DNA of 64,000 nt, taken from the NCBI GenBank assembly GCA_929200315.1, contig CAKMZB010000003.1, forward strand, positions 97,586-161,585, read 5' to 3'. Shown here one piece after another: positions 54,662-63,971 of this stretch (position 1 is the stretch's first letter; each line of letters opens with the position of its first letter). Made by a program: the position numbers and the translations under genes. The notes beneath the pieces are model-generated. The model had not been told where the DNA came from. It was given only the letters and a program-made list of their open reading frames with translations, and ran no database searches. Source of the stretch: an uncultured Alphaproteobacteria bacterium (GTDB lineage Bacteria; Pseudomonadota; Alphaproteobacteria; Rhizobiales; Rhizobiaceae).

Positions 54662-56689
54662 TTAGGATAAGACGTTGCGGTTCAATTCAGTTGGCTCGCG
54701 CAGTAATTCCACTGTCTTGGCTTCATCCCCAGCGTCGATGGCTTCTCTAAGACCTTTCAGCAGGGCGTGCAATTCATCACGCTCCAACCGCGATTCCGTT
54801 GCCATCATGATTTTGGAATGGATGGTTTTTGAAACGTCTCTGCCAATGAGCAACTCCTCATAGAGCTTTTCGCCAGGGCGCAAGCCAACCTCGCGTATCT
54901 CGATAGAATTACTCGAGAGCGCCAGATTGGAGCGCCCTTGCCAATTGCCTGCATCACCGTTGGCGGACTCTGATGTCGAGAGCGGATCTTCGGGGTTACG
55001 CACGGAGCGGCCCGACAGCTGGATCATCATAACGGCAAGATTCATCAACTTTACCGGCTGACCCATATCCAACACGAAGACTTCCCCCCCCTTGGCCAGG
55101 AAACCGGCCTGCAACACGAGCTCTGCGGCTTCCGAAATCGTCATGAAATAGCGGGTCACGTTGCGGTCGGTAACGGTGACCGGTCCGCCTTCCTCGATCT
55201 GGCGGCGAAAAAGCGGCACAACCGAACCGGAAGACCCAAGCACATTGCCAAAGCGCACCAAAGAGAGGGTGGTGGTGTCTTCTTTCCCGTCTTTCACACG
55301 CGCCGTTTGTTGCTCGCCAAGGTTTTGGATTACCAACTCCGCCATGCGCTTGCTTGCACCCATAACGTTGGTTGGTCGAACCGCCTTGTCGGTAGAAACC
55401 AGAACGAAGTGGCGTACACTGGGTGCCGCAACGGCTTCTTCAGCGACCACTTGTGTGCCGAAGACATTGTTGGCGACCCCGGCAAGCGCGTTGGCCTCTA
55501 CCAGCGGCACATGTTTGTAGGCGGCGGCGTGGTAGACCACGGTCACATCGCGGCTGCGCATGAGCTGGCGGATGCGCGCTCGATCCTGGACAGAGCCGAG
55601 ACAGCACAACAACTCGCAGCCTTCCGGAAGGCGCGGCCGCAATTCCTGATCGAGGGTGTAGAGACCATATTCAGAGACTTCAAAGGCAATGAGACACGCC
55701 GGTTTTGCATCCAGCACCTGGCGGCAAATCTCCGACCCGATGGATCCTGCGGCCCCCGTGACAAGAATAGTTTGCCCCTCAATGTTCTTGCCAATCAGAT
55801 CGGGAATTGGGTTCACGGGCTGACGGCCCAAGAGATCCTCCAACCGAAGCGGCGGCATGGCATCAGCTGCTGTATCGTCCGACAAAAAGTCCAAAATACT
55901 CGGTGCGATTTTCACCCGCATGCCAAGCGTACCGCTGGCTTTCATCAGAACCGATTGGCGACCGTTGATGATTGAGCGTGACGAAACGAGCAACGTGTCG
56001 ATGGCACGCTGCTCAGCAATCTCATCCAGCTTAGAAGGCGGATAAACGCGCAGGCCCGCCTGCCGCGTGCGCTGAAGGACTGGATCATCGTCCAGGAAGC
56101 CAAGAATGCGGTACTCCGACGTATTCTTCAGCGCCATTGCCAGCTGTGTTCCCACTAAGCCAGCGCCGTAGATGAGCGCGCGCTCTTGGTTTTCGCCGAA
56201 TGGCAGCAACGCCAAATAGACCGCTCGCAGAAAAAGGCGCGTGCCTCCAACCAAAACGAAAACCACAAGTGGGTAGATGAAGGGCACAGATCGGGGCAGC
56301 AAAATGTGCGTATCTAGATATGTCGAAAGAACCAGCAGCGCGTCGGTCCCCAACACGCCGACAGCGCACAGAACGATCACCCTCGCGCTCATTGAGCGGA
56401 TCAGATAGCGGTACAATCCGCTCAGCCAGAACGTCGCCACACCCGCGATGGGCAACATCACGTAGACCCAAGTCAGCCGGTCATTAAACGGCACATCAAC
56501 GGCAACATAGCGGATGGCAAGTGACAGATATAAGCCAAAGGCGAAGGCGAAGGCATCCGCCGCAAGCACAATGGCAGTCTTCACGCGTCGATCGAGATTG
56601 ACCAAGCGACTGCGCCACGAAACGGCGCCGTTCTCTTCAGGCACCGCACTGGGACCGGCATCAGGTTCTTGGCTCTGTTTGGAGGACAC
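54662..56689 (-). CDS. membrane-bound nucleotide-sugar 4,6-dehydratase (CapD/WbpM family)
   Basis: A 675-residue protein with four N-terminal membrane helices (residues 35-150), a CoA-binding-like domain (ALIYGAGLVGTQLAMAL) and the cytoplasmic SDR catalytic domain. The latter has TGAAGSIGSE, YHAAAYKHVPLVE and the altered active site STDKAVRPTNVMGASKR, where Met replaces the usual SDR tyrosine, as in WbpM and FlaA1 relatives. It probably makes UDP-4-keto-6-deoxy-GlcNAc from UDP-GlcNAc, the precursor for the sugar loaded by the fused transferase downstream. Intact and first in the leftward polysaccharide operon. Confidence 0.9.
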   Translation of the reverse strand: MSSKQSQEPDAGPSAVPEENGAVSWRSRLVNLDRRVKTAIVLAADAFAFAFGLYLSLAIRYVAVDVPFNDRLTWVYVMLPIAGVATFWLSGLYRYLIRSMSARVIVLCAVGVLGTDALLVLSTYLDTHILLPRSVPFIYPLVVFVLVGGTRLFLRAVYLALLPFGENQERALIYGAGLVGTQLAMALKNTSEYRILGFLDDDPVLQRTRQAGLRVYPPSKLDEIAEQRAIDTLLVSSRSIINGRQSVLMKASGTLGMRVKIAPSILDFLSDDTAADAMPPLRLEDLLGRQPVNPIPDLIGKNIEGQTILVTGAAGSIGSEICRQVLDAKPACLIAFEVSEYGLYTLDQELRPRLPEGCELLCCLGSVQDRARIRQLMRSRDVTVVYHAAAYKHVPLVEANALAGVANNVFGTQVVAEEAVAAPSVRHFVLVSTDKAVRPTNVMGASKRMAELVIQNLGEQQTARVKDGKEDTTTLSLVRFGNVLGSSGSVVPLFRRQIEEGGPVTVTDRNVTRYFMTISEAAELVLQAGFLAKGGEVFVLDMGQPVKLMNLAVMMIQLSGRSVRNPEDPLSTSESANGDAGNWQGRSNLALSSNSIEIREVGLRPGEKLYEELLIGRDVSKTIHSKIMMATESRLERDELHALLKGLREAIDAGDEAKTVELLREPTELNRNVLS

Positions 56690-57198
56690 CTGGGCAGTTT
56701 ATCCATTGTGGGAGGCGGGGCGCTCATAGTATCGGCGCCAGCGGGTTTTTCAAAGTGGTGCAGTCACGGGTAAGCGCCCGTCATCCTGCGCATGACATGT
56801 ATTATTTCTAAATACTACTGAACAGCTTTTCTTAGCCGGACAATCGACCTCTACCGTGTTCAGTTCGATCTCCAAAATCCACAATTCGAAACTCCGTGCG
56901 GGAGCAGAATACCCGGTGCTCACCGCTAGTTCTATCCTAGGACACTCGCGAGCCTTTGAAACTCATGGGATGGAAGGCCACGCCGCTTACAAACCCAAAC
57001 GATATTGGCTAGAAGTGGAAGCTGGCGACTACGTTGGGCTAAGCGCTTTCTGCTAACAAGCCTGTTATGCCAGTGGTCTCGGCCCTTTCCGTTACCTCAT
57101 TTACAAGGATGTGAATCGCCACACGAAATTGGGGAGCTTCGTGCGGCAAGAATTTCAAACCCCAGAACTCACTAGTCAGAATCCAATGGGAGGAAAAA
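56690..57198. other. intergenic region before the NCS2 permease
   Basis: About 510 bases with no gene I recognise. It must contain the promoter of the leftward dehydratase and that of the rightward permease. A plus-strand frame at 56856-57056 (66 codons) shows no known motif. Near the end a stem-loop (57118-57147) lies 50 bases before the permease start. Confidence 0.4.
57118..57147 (+). promoter_or_regulatory. 5' leader stem-loop of the NCS2 permease gene
   Basis: GCCACACGAA pairs with TTCGTGCGGC (one mismatch) around ATTGGGGAGC. It lies in the probable 5' leader, 51 bases before the ATG. Purine-permease leaders in this group sometimes carry xanthine-sensing RNAs, but I cannot match a consensus from memory. 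Confidence 0.3.
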
Positions 57199-58656
57199 AT
57201 GGCTACTAGCTCAGCGCTCGGGACTCCCGAGCAATTACGGGATCCTAACTACACGCCGCCGTTGGCGATGGCGGTTCCGCTTGGCATTCAACACGTCTTG
57301 GCAATGTTTGTCTCAAACGTCACACCGGCAATTATTATTGCTGGTGCAGCCGGTTTTGGATTCGGGTCCAATTCACCCGATTTTCCAGACCTGATTTACA
57401 TGATCCAGATGTCAATGTTCTTTGCTGGCATCGCAACTCTGTTCCAGACAATCGGCTTTGGTCCGGTTGGTGCTCGTTTGCCAATCGTGCAGGGAACGTC
57501 ATTCGCGTTCATTCCAATCATGATTCCGCTTGTTGCAGGCAAAGGCGTTGACGCGATGGGCGTGCTGATGTGTGGCATTATTGTCGGTGGTATATTCCAC
57601 GCTCTTCTGGGTACGGTCATCGGCAAAATTCGCTTCGCGCTTCCGCCACTCGTTACTGGCCTTGTTGTCACAATGATCGGTCTCGCACTGGTGAAAGTTG
57701 GTATTCAGTATGCAGCCGGTGGTGTTCCCGCCATGGCTAAGCTGAACGCTGCAATTGCTGCAAAGGGCGATCTTTCCGGTATGGAATACGGTTCAATGCT
57801 CAACTGGAGTGTTGCGTTGATCGTCATCGTCGTGACGCTTGGCGTGAAGTTCTTCACGCGGGGTATCCTGTCGGTTGCAGCTGTGTTGATCGGCCTTCTT
57901 GCCGGTTACGCTGTCGCGTACATGCTCGGCATGGTGAGCTTCGGAAACGTTGGGCGCGCGGCTGGATTCGCTCTTCCAAATCCATTCCATTTTGGATTTG
58001 AGTTCTCTGTTGCTGCGATCATCGGCTTCATGCTGATGTCTTTCATCTCCGCAATTGAAACTGTTGGCGATGTGTCAGGTATCACCAAAGGTGGTGCTGG
58101 CCGCGAAGCAACGGCAGAAGAAATTCGTGGTGCAACATTTGCAGATGGTATCGGAACCGCCATTTCCGGTTTCTTTGGCGCTCTGCCAAACACATCGTTC
58201 TCACAGAACGTCGGTCTGATTGCGATGACAGGTGTGATGAGCCGAATGGTTGTCACTATCGGCGCGCTCTTCCTGATTGTTGCAGGCCTCATTCCGAAAG
58301 TTGGGGCAATCATTTCGACTGTGCCGATCGAAGTTCTCGGTGGTGGCGTGATTGTCATGTTTGGAATGGTCGTGGCAGCTGGCATCTCGATGCTGTCTGA
58401 CGTTGATTGGAACCGTCGCAACATGATCATTTTCGCGATCTCGATTTCCGTCGGCCTTGGCCTTCAGCTCGAACCAAGTGCGCTGTTCTTCTTGCCGAGC
58501 ACGGTAAAAGTGCTGCTTACCTCAGGCTTGCTGCCTGCCGCTTTCTTGGCGATCATTTTGAACTTGATCCTGCCTAAGGAGCTTTCTGACGATCAGACCG
58601 TTCAGATTGCAGGCGGCCATGCAGGTCACGGTGAAGGAATGAAGAGCGAGGGTTAG
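57199..58656 (+). CDS. NCS2-family nucleobase permease (uracil/xanthine type)
   Basis: A 485-residue carrier with 14 predicted segments. Markers are GIQHVLAMF (the TM1 QH motif), the TSFAFIP stretch, ETVGDVSGITKGG with the conserved TM8 glutamate, and NTSFSQNVGLIAMTGVMSR, the family signature in TM10. It imports a purine or pyrimidine base with protons or sodium. GGGAGGAAAAA precedes the ATG. The N in SQNVGLI argues for the xanthine/uric acid rather than the uracil side, but only weakly. Confidence 0.9.
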   Translation: MATSSALGTPEQLRDPNYTPPLAMAVPLGIQHVLAMFVSNVTPAIIIAGAAGFGFGSNSPDFPDLIYMIQMSMFFAGIATLFQTIGFGPVGARLPIVQGTSFAFIPIMIPLVAGKGVDAMGVLMCGIIVGGIFHALLGTVIGKIRFALPPLVTGLVVTMIGLALVKVGIQYAAGGVPAMAKLNAAIAAKGDLSGMEYGSMLNWSVALIVIVVTLGVKFFTRGILSVAAVLIGLLAGYAVAYMLGMVSFGNVGRAAGFALPNPFHFGFEFSVAAIIGFMLMSFISAIETVGDVSGITKGGAGREATAEEIRGATFADGIGTAISGFFGALPNTSFSQNVGLIAMTGVMSRMVVTIGALFLIVAGLIPKVGAIISTVPIEVLGGGVIVMFGMVVAAGISMLSDVDWNRRNMIIFAISISVGLGLQLEPSALFFLPSTVKVLLTSGLLPAAFLAIILNLILPKELSDDQTVQIAGGHAGHGEGMKSEG

Positions 58657-58738
58657 TCGCTTCTTCAAACAGATCTGCGTCAAATTTGATGGCAGATGGG
58701 AAGGCAAGGGGATCCATGCCCCTTCCTCTCTCTCCAAG

Positions 58739-58774
58739 AAGGCCCTGCCATTTATGGCGGGGCCTTCGTCTTTT
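58739..58774 (+). terminator. Rho-independent terminator of the NCS2 gene
   Basis: AAGGCCCTGCCA pairs with TGGCGGGGCCTT (12 pairs, one G-T) around TTTA, then CGTCTTTT. The whole lies about 80 bases after the permease stop. Confidence 0.85.
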
Positions 58775-58939
58775 CATCAGGAAGGGAAATGCGCCTGCTA
58801 CAGGTCACACTCACCATGCTTTGGCGACGACGCCGAACCCCATTCAATTGCTGTTTGAAACAGTTTTGCCAAAAGCAAGACGCCGTTCCCGACATGCAAT
58901 CAAGATGTCATCTGAAGCAATCCAAATCCACGCCTCTCT

Positions 58940-59419
58940 CTAGCTTAAGACGTGTTTGGTCGCGGATAGAGTTTGCGGCGGTTCGCGATCCGTTGCTTCT
59001 GATACTGAAATTTCGATAATCCGACACATGGCATCCAATGGCAGGCCATTCTTGGTCGCTCGGAACGGATGGTCCAGTTCATTTGTGACCGCTTGCAGGC
59101 CAAAGAAAACATAGGCAACGACAGCAACAAAAACCGGCACAAGCGGACCGGTTGCCTCCAGCAGGGCAAAGGGAAGCAGAAGACAATAGAGATAGGTCGT
59201 GCGCCGAACCAGTAAGGAATAGACGAACGACAACGCAACCCCGAACACACTCAGCGCCGTCAGCGACACATGTGGGATGGAAACCAAACTGGTGTCCAGA
59301 ACCATGACAACGATGGAAAAGACTGTGAAACCGGCGATCTTTGGAAATATCTGCGGAACAATGGATCCCTACATTTCAAGGAAGAGGACCCATCCAGACG
59401 GCTGTTCTTTTACAATCAA
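58940..59419 (-). pseudogene. bestrophin-like channel, decayed
   Basis: The minus-strand frame from a TTG at 59419 reads the start of a bestrophin-type (YneE/UPF0187) protein: VKEQPSGWVLFLEM, a TAG stop at 59371-59369, then GSIVPQIFPKI and IPHVSLTALSVFGVALS. It then jumps in frame to the C-terminal part (FVYSLLVRRTTYLYCLLLPF, AYVFFGLQAVTNEL, PLDAMCRIIE). About 150 residues of the middle, including the family's RWWEAR segment, are missing. Two lesions, a nonsense codon at the usual Arg/Trp position and an internal in-frame deletion, indicate a dead gene. Confidence 0.78.
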
Positions 59420-59533
59420 TGGCTCGTCTCTTCTCTAGTGCTCGCGTGCTAATGGTGCACGTCGGGACTTCAGCGCGGCCATCAGAACAACGAACCAGAA
59501 TGGCAAGTCATTGCTACTCTGGTTCGTCTTTGA

Positions 59534-59926
59534 TCAGGCGGCAGTCGCCTCTGGCAGCGCGACAACAGCGATCATTTCAACGCGCATGCCGGGACGTGCA
59601 AGGGATGTGCCACCAGTTGCACGCGCGGGTGGGGCGTTTTTGCTGACCCATTCGTCCCAGATCTCATTCATGCCCTGAAAATCAGCCATATCGGCCAGCC
59701 AGACTTGGATCGAGGCGATGTCGGACTTGGTTGCACCAAGATCAGCAACGACCTTGTCCATTTTTGCCAGCACTTGCCGGGTTTGCGTCATGATATCTGC
59801 ACTCAGATCATCGGGTACTTGGCCTGCAAGAAATGCGATATTTCCGATGGCCACAGCCTGGCTCATACGTGGACCGGGGTTGAGGCGGGAGAGTGCCATT
59901 ACGTTTCCTTTGTTAATCATTGTCAC
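59534..59926 (-). CDS. RidA family protein
   Basis: A 130-residue member of the YjgF/RidA family, which hydrolyses reactive enamines and imines left by PLP enzymes. It has the family layout (MSQAVAIGNIAFLAGQVP, VWLADMADFQGMNEIWDEW, PPARATGGTSLARPGMRVEMIAV) with the conserved arginine in PPARAT. The start lies within the upstream gene's stop region (14-base overlap). The neighbours suggest a role with amine or amino-acid catabolism. Confidence 0.9.
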   Translation of the reverse strand: MTMINKGNVMALSRLNPGPRMSQAVAIGNIAFLAGQVPDDLSADIMTQTRQVLAKMDKVVADLGATKSDIASIQVWLADMADFQGMNEIWDEWVSKNAPPARATGGTSLARPGMRVEMIAVVALPEATAA

Positions 59927-60638
59927 TAAGAGATGATCCAGCGCCAGCGCGTGATGCTTCCGTGGCGGGCACGGTGGTGCGCATGGCGAGTGTATTCAGG
60001 GCTGCAATGGTTGCAGCGGTAGTCTGTGCGTTCTGTGTCGATGCGGCAGAGGGCTCATGTGGCCGTGCGTTGTAGGCAGAAAGTGTTAGTGCGAGTTGCG
60101 GCACGCCAAGGGATTGCTTGACTGGTTGGAGCCACGTTTCATCCTCGTCGATACAGATTGCACCCGTGGCCCAAGTCAGCGTTAGCGCCAGACCTTTCTT
60201 TTGCGCCAGTTCGGACAAGAAGGGCACCAACAAGATGGGCGCACTCACTGGCCCCAATACAATCGACGCGCCAGATGCTGGTCCTTCGGGCAGGTCGGCA
60301 TAGTCGCACATCGTGGCACCCAGAATAATCGGGCAGGTAGGCTGACCATTCGCATTTTGCCAACCATCGGGTGTGACGCTGGGACAAAGGTCCACCCAGT
60401 CGCGCCCATCCGCACGTTCCAGATGCGCGCGCAAATGCGTTGGACCATCAATCCCATGTGACACCAGCCACGCCGCCGCAAAGCCGGCTTCTTCGGCCAT
60501 GCCCCAGCTCATGCCAGCGCCGCGGGCGGCTTTTATGCACAAAGATGTGGCTTCGTTACACGATAGCGGTGCCGCTTGTGCGTCCCCAAAGAATGCCGTG
60601 GAATCGCCGCGTGTCTGGTCTTGGGGTTCCATGCTCAC
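59913..60638 (-). CDS. conserved protein, possibly DUF3726 type
   Basis: A 241-residue cytoplasmic protein without catalytic motifs I know. The N-terminal region has SLCIKAARGAGMSWGMAEEAGFAAAWL, a glycine-rich segment I associate with the uncharacterised DUF3726 family, with limited certainty. It has several cysteines spread through the chain and a low-complexity Ala/Ser C-terminus. It begins with GTG overlapping the upstream stop (GTGA) and overlaps ridA at its end, so it is part of a tight three-gene group. Confidence 0.55.
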   Translation of the reverse strand: MSMEPQDQTRGDSTAFFGDAQAAPLSCNEATSLCIKAARGAGMSWGMAEEAGFAAAWLVSHGIDGPTHLRAHLERADGRDWVDLCPSVTPDGWQNANGQPTCPIILGATMCDYADLPEGPASGASIVLGPVSAPILLVPFLSELAQKKGLALTLTWATGAICIDEDETWLQPVKQSLGVPQLALTLSAYNARPHEPSAASTQNAQTTAATIAALNTLAMRTTVPATEASRAGAGSSLSDND

Positions 60639-62311
60639 GCTGCACCTACCGCGTCGATCTCATCAGGGAAAGGCGCATCAGCAAACAGATTAATGCGGAC
60701 CCAGCGATCTGATCGAGGATCGAACTGACTCGCGCCAAAAAACGCTAGCTTGCAACGCAGCAGATCGATGGGCAGCATGTCGCTTGCGATCAGGTTATCC
60801 TGCACCTCGGCGTAGGGGTGGTGCTTTGTGATCTGCGCGCGCCGCACCACATAGCGGTGTTCCGGGTGCGCCAACATAAGCGCGGCCACGGTTGCGGCAC
60901 CGTCAAAATTCCGCACGGTTGCATAGAGTTCAGATATCAAGCGAGCGATGCAAAGAGGTTGTTCCAGCGTCGCACCTTCCTCAGTGGCGCGTTCGCCCAA
61001 ACGAGGTTCCAGCTTTTCTTCGGAGACATACCAGAACCGGGCGACATTTTCGGGTGTGGTGAAATCAATCTTAAGCGCCCAAGCGTAGTCGCTTTCCAGA
61101 ATGCGACGTAGCTCGGCCACGGGCATCGCGCCGTTGATCCTGAAACTGGCCGCTTCATCCGCCCCCATTTGATCGGCCAGATCGTCGATAAGCGCGCCGT
61201 GCGGCTCAAGCATAAGCGACAAGAGCGCCTCTTGTCCTTCAAGGGTCAAGGTTTGAGCACCCCACATCCAAAGCGCATCCCAAGGATGTTCGCCGTTCCA
61301 ATCCCAAGTATCCAATGTGTTCGACAGCAACGCCAGATCACGGCGCAGGTCATGTAATTTGCGAATTTGAACGGGATGTTCTGAGCGCCATACTGCAGCG
61401 TTGGCAATTGTTGCCTCCAGAGCCGCCTTCAGGCCGGATACGGCCTGCGACTGGGCTGTGAGCTGAGCACGGACGCGGGCCAGGGCTTCTTCGCGAGCCA
61501 TCATCCAGTTGTTGAGCAAGACAGGGTGACGCACGATAAACGGGGCCATTCCAAGGCCGGTGGAATTGCCAACACCAAGGGTACGACGGATGTCGCGATC
61601 CAACTTCACAGCGCTTCTGCCACCTCTAGCGGCTGCAATATGCTCAACGATATCGACGGTGAAGGCGCGGATCAGCCAGACGGTGAGCATCTCCACCTGA
61701 AAAGGCGCGGCAAGCTCTGGCCGCTGAGCGATATCGGCGCGATCTGACGCGCCAAACTTGCCAGAGCCATAGACGGCCGTGGTGCGCATTAGGTATCCAA
61801 CGGCGGCGATTTCAGCCAGATCAGGCTGGCGGCCTTGCGACAGGGCCGTGACCACGTGTTCGAACAGGCGCACAGAGCGGTTGGCGCGGGCAAGCGTCAA
61901 TTCCTTGGGACTAATTCGCCCCGCTTCCTGAAAGGGGACATTGTCTGCCAGTCGCGCGATATCTTTCGCCGTTGGGTCACCATCGAACAGGGTAAATGTC
62001 GCGTCCCACGCGGTCGCAATCACACGGTCGGACCGCATGTCAGCAGGGAGGTCGTGCGCGAAAGCCACGAGACTGTAGGTGCGCTCAGTACTTTTGGCAC
62101 GGTAGACGCAATGGCCGACGCCTTTCGCGTTCACATTCCAGACGGGACGGTCAATTTGCCAATCCGATGATGCAAGGCGGCGCAACAGAACCCGCAGGAA
62201 CGACAGGCGAGTTGGGTGGCTGCTGCCCAAGTGTCCAAGGCGCATGACCTCTTTGGCCGGACGTATATAGCGGACCGTTTCCTGGGCCAGACTTGATGTG
62301 TTCAACGACAT
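60635..62311 (-). CDS. uncharacterised 558-residue protein of the BCCT cluster
   Basis: I do not recognise the family. It has no signal peptide or membrane helix. Notable segments are RLGHLGSSHPTRLSFLR near the N-terminus, a central YGSGKFG and GVGNSTGLGMAPFIVRHPVLL, a helical region, and RRAQITKHHPYAEVQDNLI near the C-terminus. The conserved-looking GNSTGLGMAPF suggests a catalytic or binding loop. The ATG at 62311 follows GGGAGGATC. It lies between the BCCT carrier and the DUF3726-like gene and is coupled to the latter by a GTGA overlap, so it probably acts on the imported compound. Confidence 0.6.
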   Translation of the reverse strand: MSLNTSSLAQETVRYIRPAKEVMRLGHLGSSHPTRLSFLRVLLRRLASSDWQIDRPVWNVNAKGVGHCVYRAKSTERTYSLVAFAHDLPADMRSDRVIATAWDATFTLFDGDPTAKDIARLADNVPFQEAGRISPKELTLARANRSVRLFEHVVTALSQGRQPDLAEIAAVGYLMRTTAVYGSGKFGASDRADIAQRPELAAPFQVEMLTVWLIRAFTVDIVEHIAAARGGRSAVKLDRDIRRTLGVGNSTGLGMAPFIVRHPVLLNNWMMAREEALARVRAQLTAQSQAVSGLKAALEATIANAAVWRSEHPVQIRKLHDLRRDLALLSNTLDTWDWNGEHPWDALWMWGAQTLTLEGQEALLSLMLEPHGALIDDLADQMGADEAASFRINGAMPVAELRRILESDYAWALKIDFTTPENVARFWYVSEEKLEPRLGERATEEGATLEQPLCIARLISELYATVRNFDGAATVAALMLAHPEHRYVVRRAQITKHHPYAEVQDNLIASDMLPIDLLRCKLAFFGASQFDPRSDRWVRINLFADAPFPDEIDAVGAA

Positions 62312-62379
62312 TACAGATCCTCCCAAGCGTGCAGATTTGTGGTTAACGTGGCGCCCCAGTGGCGCGCCACGTCATTGGC

Positions 62380-63939
62380 TTATGCAAGCTTAGTTTTAGG
62401 TTTGCGGCCCAGCATCAGTGTGATCCGCAAGGCATCCCAAAGGGACGGCAGCAGGATCAGCGACACTGGCACCGCAGTTACCACGATGAAGCTTTGCAGT
62501 TTGCCGATGCCCCCCGATCCGGTGGAGATCAGGATCAAGGCCATGACACCCATCGCCAAACCCCAGAAAGCGCGCATGGCGGACGAAGGTTCGCCGTCGG
62601 TCATGGTGCTGGAGATGACATAGCTCATGGAGTCGCTTGTGGTGGCGACAAAGCACATCGTCAGAACCAGAAACAGGATCGACAGAATGAACCCCATTGG
62701 CATGGCTTGTGTGATAGCCAGCAGGCCAGCAGGCAGGTTGAAGCCTTCAAACGGGCCCGACACGATGCCCGGCTCTGCAATCTCAAAAAAGATGCCGGAA
62801 CCGCCAATGATCGTGAACCAGAAGTTCGTGATCAAAGGTGCAAGGATGGACAAGGTCAGGATGATCTGGCGGATCGAACGGCCGCGGCTGATGCGTGCGA
62901 TAAAGACGGCCATCAATGGACCGTAGCCCATGAACCAGCCCCAGAAGAACACGGTCCACCAGCCAAGCCAACCTGCATCGCCAAACAGACCAGCATCGCC
63001 GCGATACATAGCCATATCAAAGAAGTGCGTGGCATAGACTTGCATGCCGCCAAAGAAGCCTGCGAAAATATCTATCGTAGGACCTGCGAGCAGCATGAAC
63101 GCCAGCAGTGCCCCGGCGAGGATAACATTAATCTGCGACAGGATCTTGATGCCTTTCGCCAGTCCGGTAATCGCGGACACGGTATACAGGCTGACAAGTG
63201 CCATAATCGCGATGGCCTGGGTGGCGAAGTTGTCCGGAACACCGGTCAGTTCGTTCAACCCGTAAGACATCTGCAACCCGAGAAAGCCGATTGGACCAAC
63301 GGTGCCAGCAACAACTGCAATGATACAGGATGCATCTGCGATCAGACCAATTGGGCCTGTCAGGGCGCGGTCTCCGAAGACGGGATAAAGCAGCGTGCGC
63401 GGGGCAAGCGGCAGACCTTTATCATAGTGGTAATGCATCAGCATCACTGTGGTAAGCGACCCAAGAATAGCCCAAGCCAGAAAACCCCAATGCAGAAAGC
63501 TCTGCGCGAGGGCTGCATGGGCCTGCGCCTGTACATCACCGCTGAAATCACCAAATACGGGCGGGGGTGACAGAAAATGCGCTATTGGCTCGCCGGCGGC
63601 CCAGAACACGCCGCCGCCCGCAAGCAGCGTGCACATGATCATGGACGCCCAGCTAAAGGTGCTGAATTCGGGCATCGTCAGCCCGCCCATCAGGGTTTTA
63701 GATCCGGGCAGGACGCAGAGCACCAGACCGATCAGGAATGTTGCCAGCAGAAGGATCTGCCAATAAAGCCCGAAATACTTTGCGGAAAATGCAAAGCTGC
63801 TGTCCACGAGCGCGGACAACCCGTCAATGCTGAAAAAAGCGTAGGCGCAAAACAGGGCGATAAAGCCGCCGGTGATCGCAAATAGCGCCTTGTCAGTTCC
63901 GACTGATAGCAGTCCGATGGTTTTGGTCGTATCGCTCAT
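62380..63939 (-). CDS. BCCT-family transporter
   Basis: A 519-residue carrier with twelve helices that takes up a quaternary amine or a related zwitterion such as carnitine, betaine or DMSP. The diagnostic central segment is WWTVFFWGWFMGYGPLMAVF followed by IARISRGRSI. The aromatic run differs from that of betaine carriers (WAWWISWSP), so betaine itself may not be the substrate. GGGAGGAATAA precedes the ATG. It heads the leftward operon with the unknown 558-residue protein, the DUF3726-like protein and RidA. Confidence 0.9.
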   Translation of the reverse strand: MSDTTKTIGLLSVGTDKALFAITGGFIALFCAYAFFSIDGLSALVDSSFAFSAKYFGLYWQILLLATFLIGLVLCVLPGSKTLMGGLTMPEFSTFSWASMIMCTLLAGGGVFWAAGEPIAHFLSPPPVFGDFSGDVQAQAHAALAQSFLHWGFLAWAILGSLTTVMLMHYHYDKGLPLAPRTLLYPVFGDRALTGPIGLIADASCIIAVVAGTVGPIGFLGLQMSYGLNELTGVPDNFATQAIAIMALVSLYTVSAITGLAKGIKILSQINVILAGALLAFMLLAGPTIDIFAGFFGGMQVYATHFFDMAMYRGDAGLFGDAGWLGWWTVFFWGWFMGYGPLMAVFIARISRGRSIRQIILTLSILAPLITNFWFTIIGGSGIFFEIAEPGIVSGPFEGFNLPAGLLAITQAMPMGFILSILFLVLTMCFVATTSDSMSYVISSTMTDGEPSSAMRAFWGLAMGVMALILISTGSGGIGKLQSFIVVTAVPVSLILLPSLWDALRITLMLGRKPKTKLA

Positions 63940-63971
63940 TGTTATTCCTCCCAGAAGCGATGATGCGCTGC

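Noticed and set aside
62359..63570. 403-codon plus-strand frame opposite the BCCT gene
   Set aside because: It is antisense to a clear transporter gene, with His/Gln-rich composition and no motif.
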